In this document: piece after piece, positions 26,049-37,945 of the stretch
Layout: each line of letters opens with the position of its first letter
How positions within the stretch are numbered: position 1 is the first letter of the stretch
DNA from: Strongylocentrotus purpuratus
Taxonomy: Eukaryota; Echinodermata; Echinoidea; Camarodonta; Strongylocentrotidae
DNA: 64,000 bases
Direction: 5' to 3'
Assembly: GCF_000002235.5 (NCBI RefSeq)
Contig: NW_022145611.1
Location: 22,693,213 to 22,757,212, forward strand
The notes under the pieces: model-generated
Database searches by the model: none
Told to the model about the DNA's origin: nothing
Seen by the model: only the letters and a program-made list of their open reading frames with translations
Made by a program: the position numbers and the translations under genes

Positions 26049-26550
26049 AGGTAATACAAAGTTTTGGGAAATTTGAAAATTGGGTGGAAAGTGATTCTTT
26101 ACAATTTTGATATATTTGGATGCCCCTGTAGATGTATTATAAGCACAAGAAAAATTAGCCCCTAAAACACTTCTCCTTTCGAGAAAAATTGAATATAAAA
26201 ATTTACCGGTGCTCCCGGTAAATTTTGTTAAATTTCAAATAGCGCCTACCGCCGTACAATGATAGCTGCGACTATGAAAATCTCAGAATATGTAGTTGTG
26301 ATATATAATTTCCAAACGGGAATAGCTAATTGGTCGATTTTAGTCAAGAGAGATAGTTTTATAGCTTAATTAATATCTTGACCCTGAGAGGGAGCTATAT
26401 AACATAAACAGTTTATTATTTACAATTTCATAAATTTAGACTCGATTGCAACCGCAACAACGACACCTGAATATTGTAGGACCGCATTATGCTTCCAATA
26501 TGTTCATTGGAACCAAATTCATGACCCCATCCCAAAACTTTGTATTACCT
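26049..26550. mobile_element. Non-autonomous TTAA-target element with 21-bp perfect TIRs
   Basis: The left terminus begins AGGTAATACAAAGTTTTGGG at 26049 and the right terminus (26530-26550) is its exact reverse complement over 21 bases. TTAA lies on both sides (26045-26048, 26551-26554). The target and the AGG start fit piggyBac or Kolobok; I cannot choose. The 502-bp body has no transposase frame. It lies about 390 bp upstream of the PSMA3 start codon. Confidence 0.8.
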
Positions 26551-26835
26551 TTAACAAAAAAAGCACCCAAATAACATAACAATTTCATGACATAGAATTT
26601 TTGAGAAAAACATTCAGAAATTAAGTATATAGGTAGAGCGATGGCATAGGAGAAGGGAAGATTTGATGTTAAAGTCTTTAAAAAAGAATATATATAAAAG
26701 TATCCTTTCTGAAGTGCAGTATTGGAGAAACCTAGCTGGAGTGAAGGTAAAGGGACTTTTAGGAGAGCCCAACGTATAGAAATACAAAATTACTCGATGG
26801 GCCGAGTCGATCCGAAGAGGGGCTTGATATGCGCC

Positions 26836-26935
26836 CTCATTGGTTAGATGTGGAACGTGACTTATGACTAGCATTTTCTGACTCAAGACAGTCCATTGAA
26901 GTGTTTTTGTCCAGCCTTTTGCGCCTGAAAGCAAC
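26836..26935 (+). promoter_or_regulatory. Probable PSMA3 promoter-proximal region and 5' leader
   Basis: An inverted CCAAT box (ATTGG at 26839-26843) lies about 95 bp upstream of the start codon. No TATA box is evident, as is common for housekeeping genes. The transcription start is not determinable from sequence alone. Confidence 0.4.
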
Positions 26936-29900
26936 ATGAGCTCAATAGGAGCAGGGGTGAGTCGATTCGTATTTATATTATAAAGTTTATCTTGATATTT
27001 AGGTTGTCGTATATGAGCAGATATTATCTCGATGAACAGGCCACGGTGCAGTGTAATCACTGTTTTTTGTATTCGGTCCCACATGCTCGTATTCATGTAT
27101 CAGTACGTTGGTGAGATCTACATTGTCATTGATTCCACTGGATCCACATTAATCTCACTGGATCCACATTAATCGAAGTTTTAAACTCCAGAGAGCTCCA
27201 GTTGAACCAAATTAAGCCTATAGCAACAAGATTATAACAATACATGCTGATATTTTATCACTTTTTTTATCCACAGCAATCAGTAGGGGCGCTGGTCCGA
27301 GAATGAGGATCTCGTCTAAACGCAGAAAAAATGAGGAGCGTCTGTATTTTTTTTTCATCGGCGCTCTGTGGGTTACGTGTTACCGAACCGCCCCCTGGCG
27401 ATGCGAAAAATGGAATCCGCGTAAGAAAATAAATAACCCCAGTTCACTGTCTACTTTTAGGGGATTTATTGCTCATAATTAGGCACATTCATGGGGCGCT
27501 AGAGGGCGCTTCGGTCGCGTACGAAAATCTGAATGGCCTTGCTGCGGTGGGTCGGCAATAATCAGCCCAAAACTTGGATATGGGAGGTTGGAAGGATATA
27601 TCTTTTTTATAATGTTATCCGGTCTTACCCTTAACCATCCTATGTTTAATCTATGTAGGAATAACATGCGAGTATGATAAGAGAAACATCGGGACCATTA
27701 CTGAAGTAACTTTTAAAATATTAGCCTAGAAATGACCACCAAACGGAAAAAATTGACTTTTTTCCCTGACAAATCTTCATAAAATCTGAGTTATAAACAA
27801 TTCACATCTAGGTACACTAATACAAATACGATTTTCTGAAAATTCAGGTATGATTTTTTAAGTTTCTTTCAAGAATATTTCTGCGCATTGCAGCGCCAAT
27901 ATTCTTCACTGCTTCAAAATCACCCTTGATTTTTTTTTTTGCAACGAATTTGATACGAGGTAGTGCTGTAGCTTGGAACCCAAAACCCGGACCCGGCCCG
28001 ACCCGGCAATTTTCCAAATTTCTTAACGGGACCCGGAAAGGTCCGGTAACCCGGTGAGAGTTGGACTGAAATAATATTGACTAGATTCTATTTGAAAGCT
28101 ACTACAAACACATCTTGTGTGATCTACCGACCTTGTCCTGAATGGAGGGCACATCACTTCATTTTGTTTATCATGCTGTCTGTGAGTCCAGACATAAGTC
28201 CCAGGTCAGCATAAATTATCACCCTTAATCCACTCCCTAAAAAGATGAAGCATAAGGCTAGCTACATGTATGTAGGCATCCTAAAAATAGCTCATTTCCC
28301 TGTCAGAGTGCCCATACAACATGCTCTACTATGATTGGTCTGTTTGTCTGCCAATTAAAAACAATAATCACATGTAAGGCACATGATAGCTTAACCGATA
28401 TTTGCATATTTTTGGGAATGTGCGCATAGCAGGACAAAGGCTGCTTGTTGATCCTTTGAACCTTTGAACCCTGTTCAAAGAAACCGCGGTGTAATGTTAC
28501 ACCCAGTTGGGCCGAAGCTGTCTGGCATGCATTAATCTTTGACAGGGAATGTTTTGTATTCTAAATTTCTGTGACATGATAGTGAAAGAGATATATCAGA
28601 TGTTAATGAATTTTTGGGGGGATCGAGAGACACAATGAAAGAAACTTAAGAAAGAAAAGATAAAATGAGAAAAACTACATTACGTAAATAATACTGTACT
28701 TTTTTTTTTTTTTAAGAAAGAAGATCAAATTGATTTGAGGGGGGAAAAGGTTTAAAAATACATTCGGAAGATGAATAAATAGAATTGAAAAAAGGTAAAG
28801 ATGGAAGGAAGAATGATGATGAAGATAACTTTTTCCTTCTCATCTCTAAAGACTATCAACATTTCACGAACTTATCTTTTTTTTTCTTCTTTTTTTCTTC
28901 TAATCTGGGCTAAATCTTGTTGATCAATTTTGGTCAAGAATTAAGGCAGAGAGAGAATGGACCCCAATAATTATCTTGTTTGCTAATTAAATCCGCTTGT
29001 CAGGAAGTATTTTGGTGATGGAATTACTCTTTAATTTAACTCTCTGCCGACTTCATTTCAGCTCAGCCTCCACCTCAGGCATAACAAATTTTCACATACA
29101 CACTCTCAAACACATTATGTAAATTTGCCATTCACTCGTCTATCAGCTAGGTCAACAAACTTCATAATTTATTAATCGTCTGTTCTACAGTGCCAGCGTG
29201 TGTGTATTGGGTTTTTACAGACGTGTATCAATCAGATATGATTATTTACGTCTGGGACCGACCTTTAAACGTCACCATCCGAAAGACGTGACTCAGTTTC
29301 GAACCTGCGTCCTCGGCTGAATCAGTTTGTAACTTCCACTTTTTAGCTGGATTACAGGCGCACGCCACAACGCCAGCAATCACTGAACTTTAATTTATGC
29401 TGGTTTCACTCTCCGCCCACTCGGGGGAAACTTTCTGATTGGTCAGTACAGTAAGCTGATCAGTCACATCACTTGCAGGCAGGGCCAGGGCTAGGGAGAT
29501 ACATATACACACTTGAACACACAACACAAAGTCTATGTGTGCTGTGTCTATTGCAAAGACAGCTCAACAGATGTAAAAGATCGAGCCATCATGCTGTGTT
29601 TGTTTACAGTTACTTTTGACGGTTTTATCGTGATGAAAGATAAGTAGATAACGAACAATGAGCTATTTAAAAACTCTTTTTTACTGCCGGGTTTTGTTAC
29701 CGAGTTGATCAAATTCTGGCTACAGTTCGGCCCGGAACTGGTCCGGCCTGAAATGCCCAACCCGGCGGGTTGGAACCCGGTAAGCCTTCCGGGCTACAGC
29801 ACTAATACGAGGTCCGCGAGTGTTCCCCGTTCCTTGCGTGTTGAAAGTTTGGTAATACATAGTTTGCATTGACTCGCGCACGAAAAAATAGTCAAAAACA

Positions 29901-32900
29901 AAATGTCAAATGAAGAAATAAACAAGCTTTTGTATAGTTATAAGAGTTCTACCGAGGTTTATTTGTCGATTTAATTTATTATAATAGTCTCAATTAGAAT
30001 TCAGAATTATCTCACTGAAAAGTTAAGAAACCGACGATGTTCTCGATCGTAGTTATTTTCATTTTGCCAGCAGCCGATCTAGCGTTGTTTGGGCAAAAAG
30101 CTAGGCCGCTACCTTCCCACCGCGAACCTTTCCGAGTCCCGCTAAAATGGCGCGCTGCGGAGCTCCGAAGCTGCGTTGGTATCGCTGCAAACTCTCAGCC
30201 GGCTAGCTCACCACGACGGACCATTCGCGGTATGGTGAGAGTGTGTGTGTGAGGTATGATTTTGGATTCGAGAACGCACGCAACGCAACCGTGCGCGTCA
30301 TTTAGAGCTGTCGAATGTGTACGACCAATTTTACATGTACGATTTTTAGTACAGATACTTGGTCAGTTTTCTTCTTATATCTTTGTTTTTACAACATTTA
30401 AAAATATAATTTCTTCAAATCTGCTCCTGACTCGGTTCAGACTAATTGTCTGATGTGTTTTCAAGTCAATTTTTTGAATATATTTTTTTGCATGAATTTG
30501 CCTATCATAATGTGAAAGTGTCTGTGTCTACAAAGTTAATGTAAAATACATCAAGAAAATTATCGCGGCACCCGTTTTTCGCATCGCCAATGCGCCGATC
30601 AAAAATATGAAACGTCTGCGAAAATGTGGACGATCCTTATTTTTGCAGACGCATCAGTCCGCGTTTACAAAGATCATCCTTGTTTATGCAGACGATCTTT
30701 ATTTTCAGACCAGCGCCCCTACTGCCAATGGGAGGTTCCATGTGTGCATGATCAGGGATTTAATTCATAATAACTGGCTTGTGATCGGATCTTAGAGCTA
30801 AAACATCTGTCCTATGTTAAAAAGCTTTTGATGTGTATGATGTAACACTTTTGTTTCTTTCTTCTTTTTAGTATGATCTCTCAGCATCCCAGTTCTCACC
30901 GGATGGGAGAGTGTTCCAGGTGGAGTATGCCATTAAAGCAGTAGAGAATAGTGGCACAGCAGTAGGTCTGCGATGCAAAGATGGTGTTGTATTTGGTGTG
31001 GAGAAGCTAGTCACATCTAAGCTTTACGAGCAGGGCTCCAACAAGAGAATATTCACCGTCGACAGACATGTTGGAATGGTAAGCTAGAATTAAAAAATAC
31101 AGCTAGGCATCAATCAATAAATTGAGCCATTATTCTTTAGATATTTCAGCTCATTATTCTTTCGATATTTCAGCTTTAAAAATATAAAACTAACCAAAAC
31201 AATGACCACCAAGTCAATAATGTTAGGATTACTTGAAAAACAGAATTTTACATTTATTGTTGGCTTGGATGGACCCAAGTTCCCTACATAAACAGGTCAT
31301 GATGATTCTGAAGGAAGAGAAACACAAAAGAGATTACGAAGTGGAAAGTAGACGAGATGAAATTGCTCACAAAGTAGTTTCTATTCAACATACTGCAGGA
31401 TGAACATTCAAACACTGAAATTTATTCTAAAATACTTACCTTGGTTTCCTGTAACTAATGTCAAGAATTTACCCCCACCCCCTCCCTGCCAAAGTAAAAG
31501 GGGAAATGTATGTCTTAATATCTTTAATTTTGTTACATTTTTTCATATTGTGAACTTGAAATTTATATCTTAAAAGTTTTTATAATTAGATACAATGGCT
31601 GAATTTTCAGTAATACTGTCAACGTGTTAAAAACTATCTTATACTTGTATTTATTCCCCTCTTCTTTGACAGGCTGTTGCTGGTCTTATTGCTGATGCCA
31701 GGCAGGTACGTACATACAATCTCTTGTTAAAATGAATTCCATGCATAGGGGCTGCTTCTTGTTATAAGCTGGGACTTTGTCCAGTTAAACTCTCTATCTT
31801 TTTGGAATTATTGAATTTCTTTGTTAAGATTCTGCCATCTTATTTCAGTGTAGATGAAATCACATGACAACATTTATTGTTTGAATAGATTAAATATTAT
31901 AATTGAATATTCTTAAAACATCATTTGAATTCCAAGATAAGAACAAGTACACTTCTGTTTCTATTTCTTATTGATTCTTTCTTTCTTTCTTTTAGGTTGT
32001 TGAAATTGCAAGAGAAGAAGCATCAGACTACAGAGCATCCTATGGTACGCCAATCCCAGTCAAAGTAAGTTAAAAATGCATCCGAGTTACACAGATTCCA
32101 CTTGCCAGGCTTTTGCCTGAATTCCGACCATGTGACATCTCTCTTCCAGGCTTGTAATAATAATAATCCTGAAGCTTTTTATTATTACAAATATTTGTTA
32201 CCAATACATTTGTTGTTGATCATTTAATAAAAAAAAATAACATTAATAGTTAATGACGATAATGATGATGATATAATGGTTTTCAATTGGATGAAAAGTG
32301 ATTTTGGAAGTCATATCTGGATCAACATTGTGGTTGAACATTTTCCAAACAAAGACAACTTTCAATGTGTACTTAGCAATTTAGAATAGATATGTTTTTG
32401 ATCACTGATGATTTCAGATGATAGGGGAACTAACTCTTAAATTTGGAATATGCTTATATTTTCCTTTGTGTTTTCTAAAACAGATAGGAAAATTTATTTT
32501 AGTAAAATGAAATAAAAAGAATAGGGGTTATATCTCAAAACAAATTCTGTGACTGTTTGTGATGCTCAGATTGTATGATGGATTGAATTTGTGTAATATT
32601 GTCTGTTTGAGTATTGATTCATGCACTTTATGTTGCCAAAAATAGTGATGATGTATAATCTATTATTCTCTGTTTGACAGCACCTCACAGACCGAGTTGC
32701 CATGTATGCACATGCCTATACCTTGTACAGTGCAATCAGACCGTTTGGTAGCAGGTGAGACATGATATTTAGCATTGCAATTTCCACATGTGTTCCTAAC
32801 TCTTTCTATCAAGCCATTATAACCTCCCCCAATCGACTTATCAGTTTGTAAGATGATTCTGCTTTGATGAATGCACTGGAAGAAAAAGCAGAATCTAGAA

Positions 32901-35900
32901 ATAACTTATGGTGCATTATTTGGTTAACTTAAAATATACAGGTAATTCAAAGAATATATGGAATCAATCTTGCAAATTGTAGAGTACCTATTCATTCAAT
33001 GTATTGCTGTGTCTATTGCATTAGCTTGACATGTACCCCATCAACCTATAAAACAAATGAGTTTCTACCTTTTCACAAGTCAGACTTACAGTCTAACATG
33101 TATATCACTTTAAATCGACCCATTCTGCTGTGTGCTTCTATAGCAGGTGACATACAGATAGTGATCATGATTTACAGTACAGTAATATTTTAACTTGTTT
33201 TTGTGTAACTGATTAAACCCAACCACAGATAAAATGTTTATGGAGGAATAATTTAATGGTGTTATTTTTTTTAAATAAGGGTGCTTCACCTTTCTTACTC
33301 TTAAATTTCGATAAGTGAGTAAATATAGGAAATTTTGTTTCATGCAGCTAGAAAAACCAGCTGTGGTTTCCTGCATCATATATGAATGAGCCTGAAAAGG
33401 TCAAACAAAATAACTTTTGTATGGAGGCCTCATTGTATTTTCCTTTTTTTGTTTGTTACCAGTGTCTTATTAGGGTCCTATGAGAAGGACACACCAGGCC
33501 TGTACATGATAGATCCATCAGGAGTCTCATGGGTAGGTATCTTCTGCTCTTCGCTACCAGATTAGAAGGAATGATGTTGCTATAGGACAAGGCTCATTAT
33601 GTCAGAGTTGGAGTTGGAAGAGCTTGTAGAAATATGTCACAAAATTGATTTGAGAACCTATTACATACAGCTGTTGATAGCAGAAACTATATATCAATGA
33701 TGTAGATCCGTGATGCTCAGCCTTAGCATTTAATCCCATTTTCCCAAATTGTTGTCTTTACCTCGGTCTTGTAAGTTGCACATGTTTCATGCAACAAGGT
33801 TTAGTCGGAAAGACTTTTTGATTCAATAACAAAACCTTTACTTTTCAATGAGGGACATTCTTAACTAAAGGTTAACATTATATTTGGTACAAGCTATGTA
33901 CCGATAACAGGAACTTGTAAATTGTAACTTATTTATTTCAAAATAGTAATATATAGCAGTTGACAAATCTCTTTCATTTATGCGAAACCTTCACCCCAGA
34001 AGAGCACCAACTTATGCATTCTGACAATTGTAAAGCAAAGGATAATAGCAGGTGAATGAAATGCTTCATCACCAGGCACACCTGGGAAGGAAGCATCCAT
34101 AGATTTGAATGCATTTACTTGATAAACAACTTCACATAGTATGTCACGTTATCAAGAAAATGGCGATGCCCATGTTGTCCTGAGAAACAGTACATTATTC
34201 TTGCTTTATGCCTCTCTTGTACCCCATTCACAGTGGCCTCAAACACCGCGACAGCAGCGGGACTGTCCCGCTGCTGTCGCGGTGTTGTCTTCAGTGTGAA
34301 GGCTCGGACCCGTTATAAACTATCGCGGGATAACACCGCCTCGCGATAACGCCGCGACAAACTATCGCTAGGTTCGCCTAGCTACAGCAGCGGGACAGTC
34401 CCGCTGCTGTCGCGGTGTTTACTCAGTGTGAAGGCTCTCCGCTATAACACCGCGACAAACACGTGTGATTTGTTTACTTACCTATCACTGACCTCTTTTC
34501 TCCAGCAATGGGGAACATAAAGTGAAATAGAAATAAAGTAACCAGTGGATTCAAATTGATTTTATTATTATGTAGATATTATAATTATCCAAATAAAAAT
34601 ATTTCACACTTCAAAAAATTAAAATATTCTGACTGGAAGCAATAAAAATGCTAGTTTTTTAAAAAGTAATATGATAAAACCCCGCGCTGAAGTATTTCCG
34701 GTCATATCGGGGTCACTCGCGGGTCATGAGCCATGCATACACGTGTTTGTTACGGAGGTAATAAAAATCACCCGCTGCAGCGTGAATGGGTACATGATAT
34801 TTATCCCGCTGCTGCAGCGGGATAACTTTTCTACTGTGAATGCATTTGTAGCGGTGTTATGGCGGTGTCGCCGCTCCGCTACAACGCCGCTACAAATTTC
34901 AAAACCACTGTGAATGGGGTATAATACACTTTGGTCTTTGGTGGGAATCTTGTAGATTAATGGGCAAGAATACAATAAATATTTCTGAATAACTAAAGCT
35001 ATTTTGGCAGTGAGGTTTCTTTTATGTATAGAAGAACACAATAGACATGCCAGCTGTAATGCACATACCAATGTAATACACATACCAGCCAGTTGCAACA
35101 GGACAAGAAATGGATACCTGAATAGCATACCATTACCACTATAGAAAGAGTGACACTGATGTGAGCTTCCAAGCCACTTCACTACCAGCAGCCAAGTAGA
35201 AAGGACACTCCCTTAACTCATTCATTTTGAAGTGTATAGTGTAAAACCAACATATTGGATCCCTAACAAACCAAGATAACTAGAGACAGAAAAAGAGAAT
35301 AAACTGAAATTGTTATTTTGTGACAGGGATACTATGGCTGTGCGATAGGAAAGGCAAAGCAAGGTGCAAAGACCGAGATTGAGAAACTATTGGCAGGAGA
35401 CAAACAGCTCAAGAACCTCACGTGTGAAGAAGCCCTCAAAGAAGTCGCCAAGATGTATGTATCATTCTGCATGTACAGTGAAACCTGTGTATAAAGACCA
35501 CCCAATGGAGACAAGAAATTTGATCTTTATAGGCAGGTGGTCTTTGTAGACATGGTTCCTTTAGTACATGTTTCAATGAAAAACCATTTTCAAGGGAAAC
35601 AAAAAATGTAGTCTTTGTAGACAGGTGGTTCCTAAAGCAGGTTTGACTGTATGTAAATTTTTATGCCTCCGTTACGAAGTAGCCGGAGGCATTATGTTTT
35701 CGGGTTGTCCGTCCGTCCGTACGTCCGTACGTCCGTACGTCCCGTTCTCGTGATCGCGTTATCTGAAGAACCGATTGATGGATTCCTGCCAAACTTTGGT
35801 CATGTATGTATCTTGCAGAGCCGATGAACTGATTAGATTTTGGGGTCACAAGGTCAAAGGTCAAAGGTCACAGGGCTCATTATGTATGCAAAAACAGCTC

Positions 35901-37945
35901 GTGATCGCGTTATCTGAAGAACCGATTGATGGATTCCTGCCAAACTTTGGTCATGTATGTATCTTACAAAGCCGATGAACTGATTAGATTTTGGGGTCAC
36001 AAGGTCAAAGGTCAAAGGGCTCATTATGTATGCAAAAACAGCTCGTGATCGCGTTATCTGAAGAACCGATTGATGGATTCCTGCCAAACTTTGGTCATGT
36101 ATGTATCTTACAGAGCCGATGAACTGATTAGATTTTGGGGTCACGAGGTCAAAGGTCACAGGGCTTATTATGTATGCAAAAACAGCTCGTGATCGCGTTA
36201 TCTGAAGAACCGATTGATGGATTCCTGCCAAACTTAGGTCATGTTTGTTACTTGCAGAGCCGATGAACTGATTAGATTTTGGGGTCATCAGGTCAAGGTC
36301 AAAGGTCATGCGGCTTATTATGTATTGAAAAATAGCTTGTGATCGCATTATCATTAGAACAGATTGATGGATTCCTGCCAAACTTAGTTTATGTATGTAT
36401 CTTGCAGAGCCAATGAACTGAGTAGATTCTTGGGTCATGAGGTCATAGGTCAAAGGTCATGGGCTCATAATGTATGCAAAAATAGCTTGTGAACGCATTC
36501 TCATTAGAACTGACAGAGGGATTACTATTTAACTCGGGACATCTTGCAGAGCCAATGAGCTGAGTAGATTTTAGGGTCATGAGGTCAAAGATCAAAGGGT
36601 CATATATGTATATGAGAAATTGCTTGTAATCACGATATTCTGAGAACCTGTTAATGGATTACAATTGAACTTGAATTTGACAAATTTCTTCTGTTTTGGT
36701 TTGTAAAATTGCTCTATGACGGAGGCATCATTTCGACTGCACGCAGTTGAAGTTCCATCTAGTTCATTTTTAAATTCTCTTACAAGTAAAGGTGAATTTG
36801 CCCTTTATTTAAAAAAAGGCTTTATAGATAACAGGAAAGTTATAGAAACTTATCAGATAGACTGAGAAAAATTGTATAAAATAAGAACATCTTGAATATT
36901 TGATGTTTGAAATTACTGCCATGATCTGCCATTGTTAGTGCAGCCATTATGTATCTCTTGATTTTCAAGAAGACAATTTATTTATCAAGATGGGATGTGC
37001 TTGTTTATATATTTCTCATCAGTCCCTTTTTTCTTTTTTATATGAATGAAACTGCATCCTATTGTACTGCAAAATATGATATTTAGAGTGGAGTAATTGA
37101 ACAAGATTGATTTTTTACAAAATTAATACTATTTTATTTTGATGAACTTGTGTTCTATATATAACCGAGTCTTTGATTATGTTACCTTTTCCAATGAACA
37201 CAAAAGTTTATTTCCTCATCATTTTATCATTGCTTGACAATTTGAAATATATTTTGATATACTTTCTCTCCTAGTATTCACATAGTACATGATGAGATCA
37301 AGGATAAAGCCTTTGAACTAGAGCTTAGCTGGGTTGGAAAGGTTTCAAATGGTCGCCATGAATTAGTTCCTAAGAAGATTGCTGATGAAGCAATCAAGTA
37401 TGGAAAGGTAAGCAATTCTTTTCTTCTTTATCTTCTTTTAAATGTATTCTCTATTATTTAAAAATGAAAAAGTTTGGATGAAAATCAAGACATCAAAGTT
37501 AGTATTTAATCGTTAATCTCATTAAATATGTTTGAATCATTAAATAAGTTAGAGAAGATGGTATAAGTTCTGATGGGAAGTGTATTTTTTTTCAAAAATG
37601 TATAAAAGTAAGGCCTTATTATGAATATATTTATTCCATATTCCTTGAAAAAAAATTCACATACTTTCTTGGTAACAATGATTTTAGACTATACTGTATT
37701 CGACTTAACCATGTACACTCATTGTTTTTTTCAAAAAAATGGTGAACACTTGTATTAGATTTGCTCTACATGTAAATATAGTAAATGATATCAAATCGCC
37801 ATGCAGAGAAATCAACTTAACTGTGTATCTACTTGTCTTTGAAATTCTAATAGAATTCTACTAATCTTGATTCTTTTCCTTCTTTTTTCTTCTTCAACAG
37901 GAGGCATTAGAGGAACCATCCAGCTCTGATGAGGATGACTTGTAA
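26936..37945 (+). CDS. PSMA3: 20S proteasome subunit alpha type-3
   Basis: Nine coding exons: 26936-26956, 30872-31078, 31673-31705, 31996-32064, 32681-32754, 33463-33532, 35327-35454, 37275-37407, 37901-37945. All junctions are GT-AG and in phase, giving 259 aa (human 255). The tiny first exon encodes MSSIGAG and splices at GGG|GTGAGT to [20 protein letters not shown], the alpha-subunit signature. Other family matches are [48 protein letters not shown] and FELELSWVG. The acidic tail PSSSDEDDL corresponds to the phosphorylated acidic tail of vertebrate PSMA3. It is a non-catalytic outer-ring subunit of the 20S core in nucleus and cytosol. All expected segments are present. Intron 1 (3.9 kb) and introns 6 and 7 hold transposons. 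Confidence 0.97.
27961..29804. mobile_element. Nested non-autonomous hAT element
   Basis: Perfect 12-bp inverted termini TAGTGCTGTAGC (27961-27972) and GCTACAGCACTA (29793-29804) are flanked by an exact 8-bp direct repeat ATACGAGG (27953-27960 and 29805-29812). An 8-bp duplication and a TAG-start terminus are hAT hallmarks. Subterminal regions are rich in ACCCGG/CCGGGT motifs. At 1844 bp it shows no transposase frame. It inserted into the older element 27281-30724. Confidence 0.88.
29195..29380 (-). mobile_element. SINE inside the nested hAT element
   Basis: On the - strand, a head GGCGTTGTGGCGTGCGCCTG is followed by a B box GGTTCGAAAC (29296-29305) and a body with CGGATGGTGACGTTTAAAGG and GGTCGGTCCC. 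From memory, a CGGATG..GACGTTAAA..GGTCCC core recurs in marine-invertebrate SINEs. The piece GTGGCGTGCGCCTGTAATCC also resembles 7SL/Alu, probably by chance. This makes a three-level nest: SINE in hAT in an older element in a PSMA3 intron. Confidence 0.6.
34222..34919. mobile_element. 698-bp TA-target element with GC-rich hairpins
   Basis: Perfect 15-bp termini CCCCATTCACAGTGG (34222-34236) and CCACTGTGAATGGGG (34905-34919) are flanked by TA on both sides. The interior holds two copies of a long near-palindrome containing CAGCGGGACTGTCCCGCTGC (about 34250 and 34388), each reading CGCGACAGC... into ...GCTGTCGCG. A third lies near 34805 (CCCGCTGCTGCAGCGGG). No transposase. It lies in PSMA3 intron 6. 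Confidence 0.8.
35476..35649. mobile_element. pogo-like MITE next to a PSMA3 splice donor
   Basis: Termini CAGTGAAACCTGTG and the right end CAGGTTTGACTG are inverted copies flanked by TA (35474-35475, 35650-35651). The CAGT..AACCT start fits pogo/Tigger-type Tc1-mariner ends. At 174 bp it has no coding capacity. It starts only about 20 bases after the donor at 35454|35455. Confidence 0.75.
35658..36763. mobile_element. Helentron-like (HINE/pearl-type) element with ~147-bp tandem core
   Basis: The left end has ATGCCTCCG and its complement CGGAGGCAT (35663-35692), then a GTCC/GTAC microsatellite. The core has seven tandem units starting at about 35747, 35898, 36042, 36186, 36336, 36484 and 36621 (period 137-151), with GATTGATGGATTCCTGCCAA and GGGGTCA.AGGTCAAAGGTCA landmarks. 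The first four are near-identical and later ones are decayed. The right end repeats ACGGAGGCAT, then a hairpin GACTGCACGCAGT and ends CATCTAG|TT. A short terminal hairpin, CTAG end and T-T insertion fit Helentron-derived non-autonomous elements; this assignment is inference. It lies in PSMA3 intron 7. Confidence 0.65.

Larger units (their letters stand above)
21480..26800. other. Intergenic region with small repeats
   Basis: No further exon could be supported between the probable end of the SPEC3-like gene and PSMA3. A poly(A) signal candidate for the SPEC3-like gene is AATAAA at 21878. Three repeats have their own entries (22735, 24805, 26049). A short GGAATGGAATGG-type run lies near 23495. 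The remaining DNA is AT-rich and looks unique. Confidence 0.6.
27281..30724. mobile_element. Terminal-inverted-repeat element interrupted by a nested hAT
   Basis: The ends CAGTAGGGGCGCTGGTC (27281-27297) and GACCAGCGCCCCTACTG (30708-30724) are perfect 17-bp inverted repeats. Inside each end are related subterminal motifs (GGCGATGCGAAAAA at left, TTTTTCGCATCGCC at right). The flanks GCAAT and CCAAT are at best a degraded target duplication. With the nested element removed it is about 1.6 kb. No transposase frame was seen; superfamily unassigned. It lies in PSMA3 intron 1, and its right part contains a CpG-rich patch (about 30060-30300). Confidence 0.75.

Noticed and set aside
26614-27096. 160-codon - frame over PSMA3 exon 1
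   Set aside because: It is antisense to the PSMA3 promoter and first exon, with no family resemblance.
35854-36453. 199-codon - frame with internal repeats
   Set aside because: It is a translation of the ~147-bp tandem units, whose period is near a multiple of three; not a protein gene.
35747-36700. CRISPR array
   Set aside because: The repeat period (~147 bp) and the animal genome context rule this out; there are no short repeats with unique spacers.
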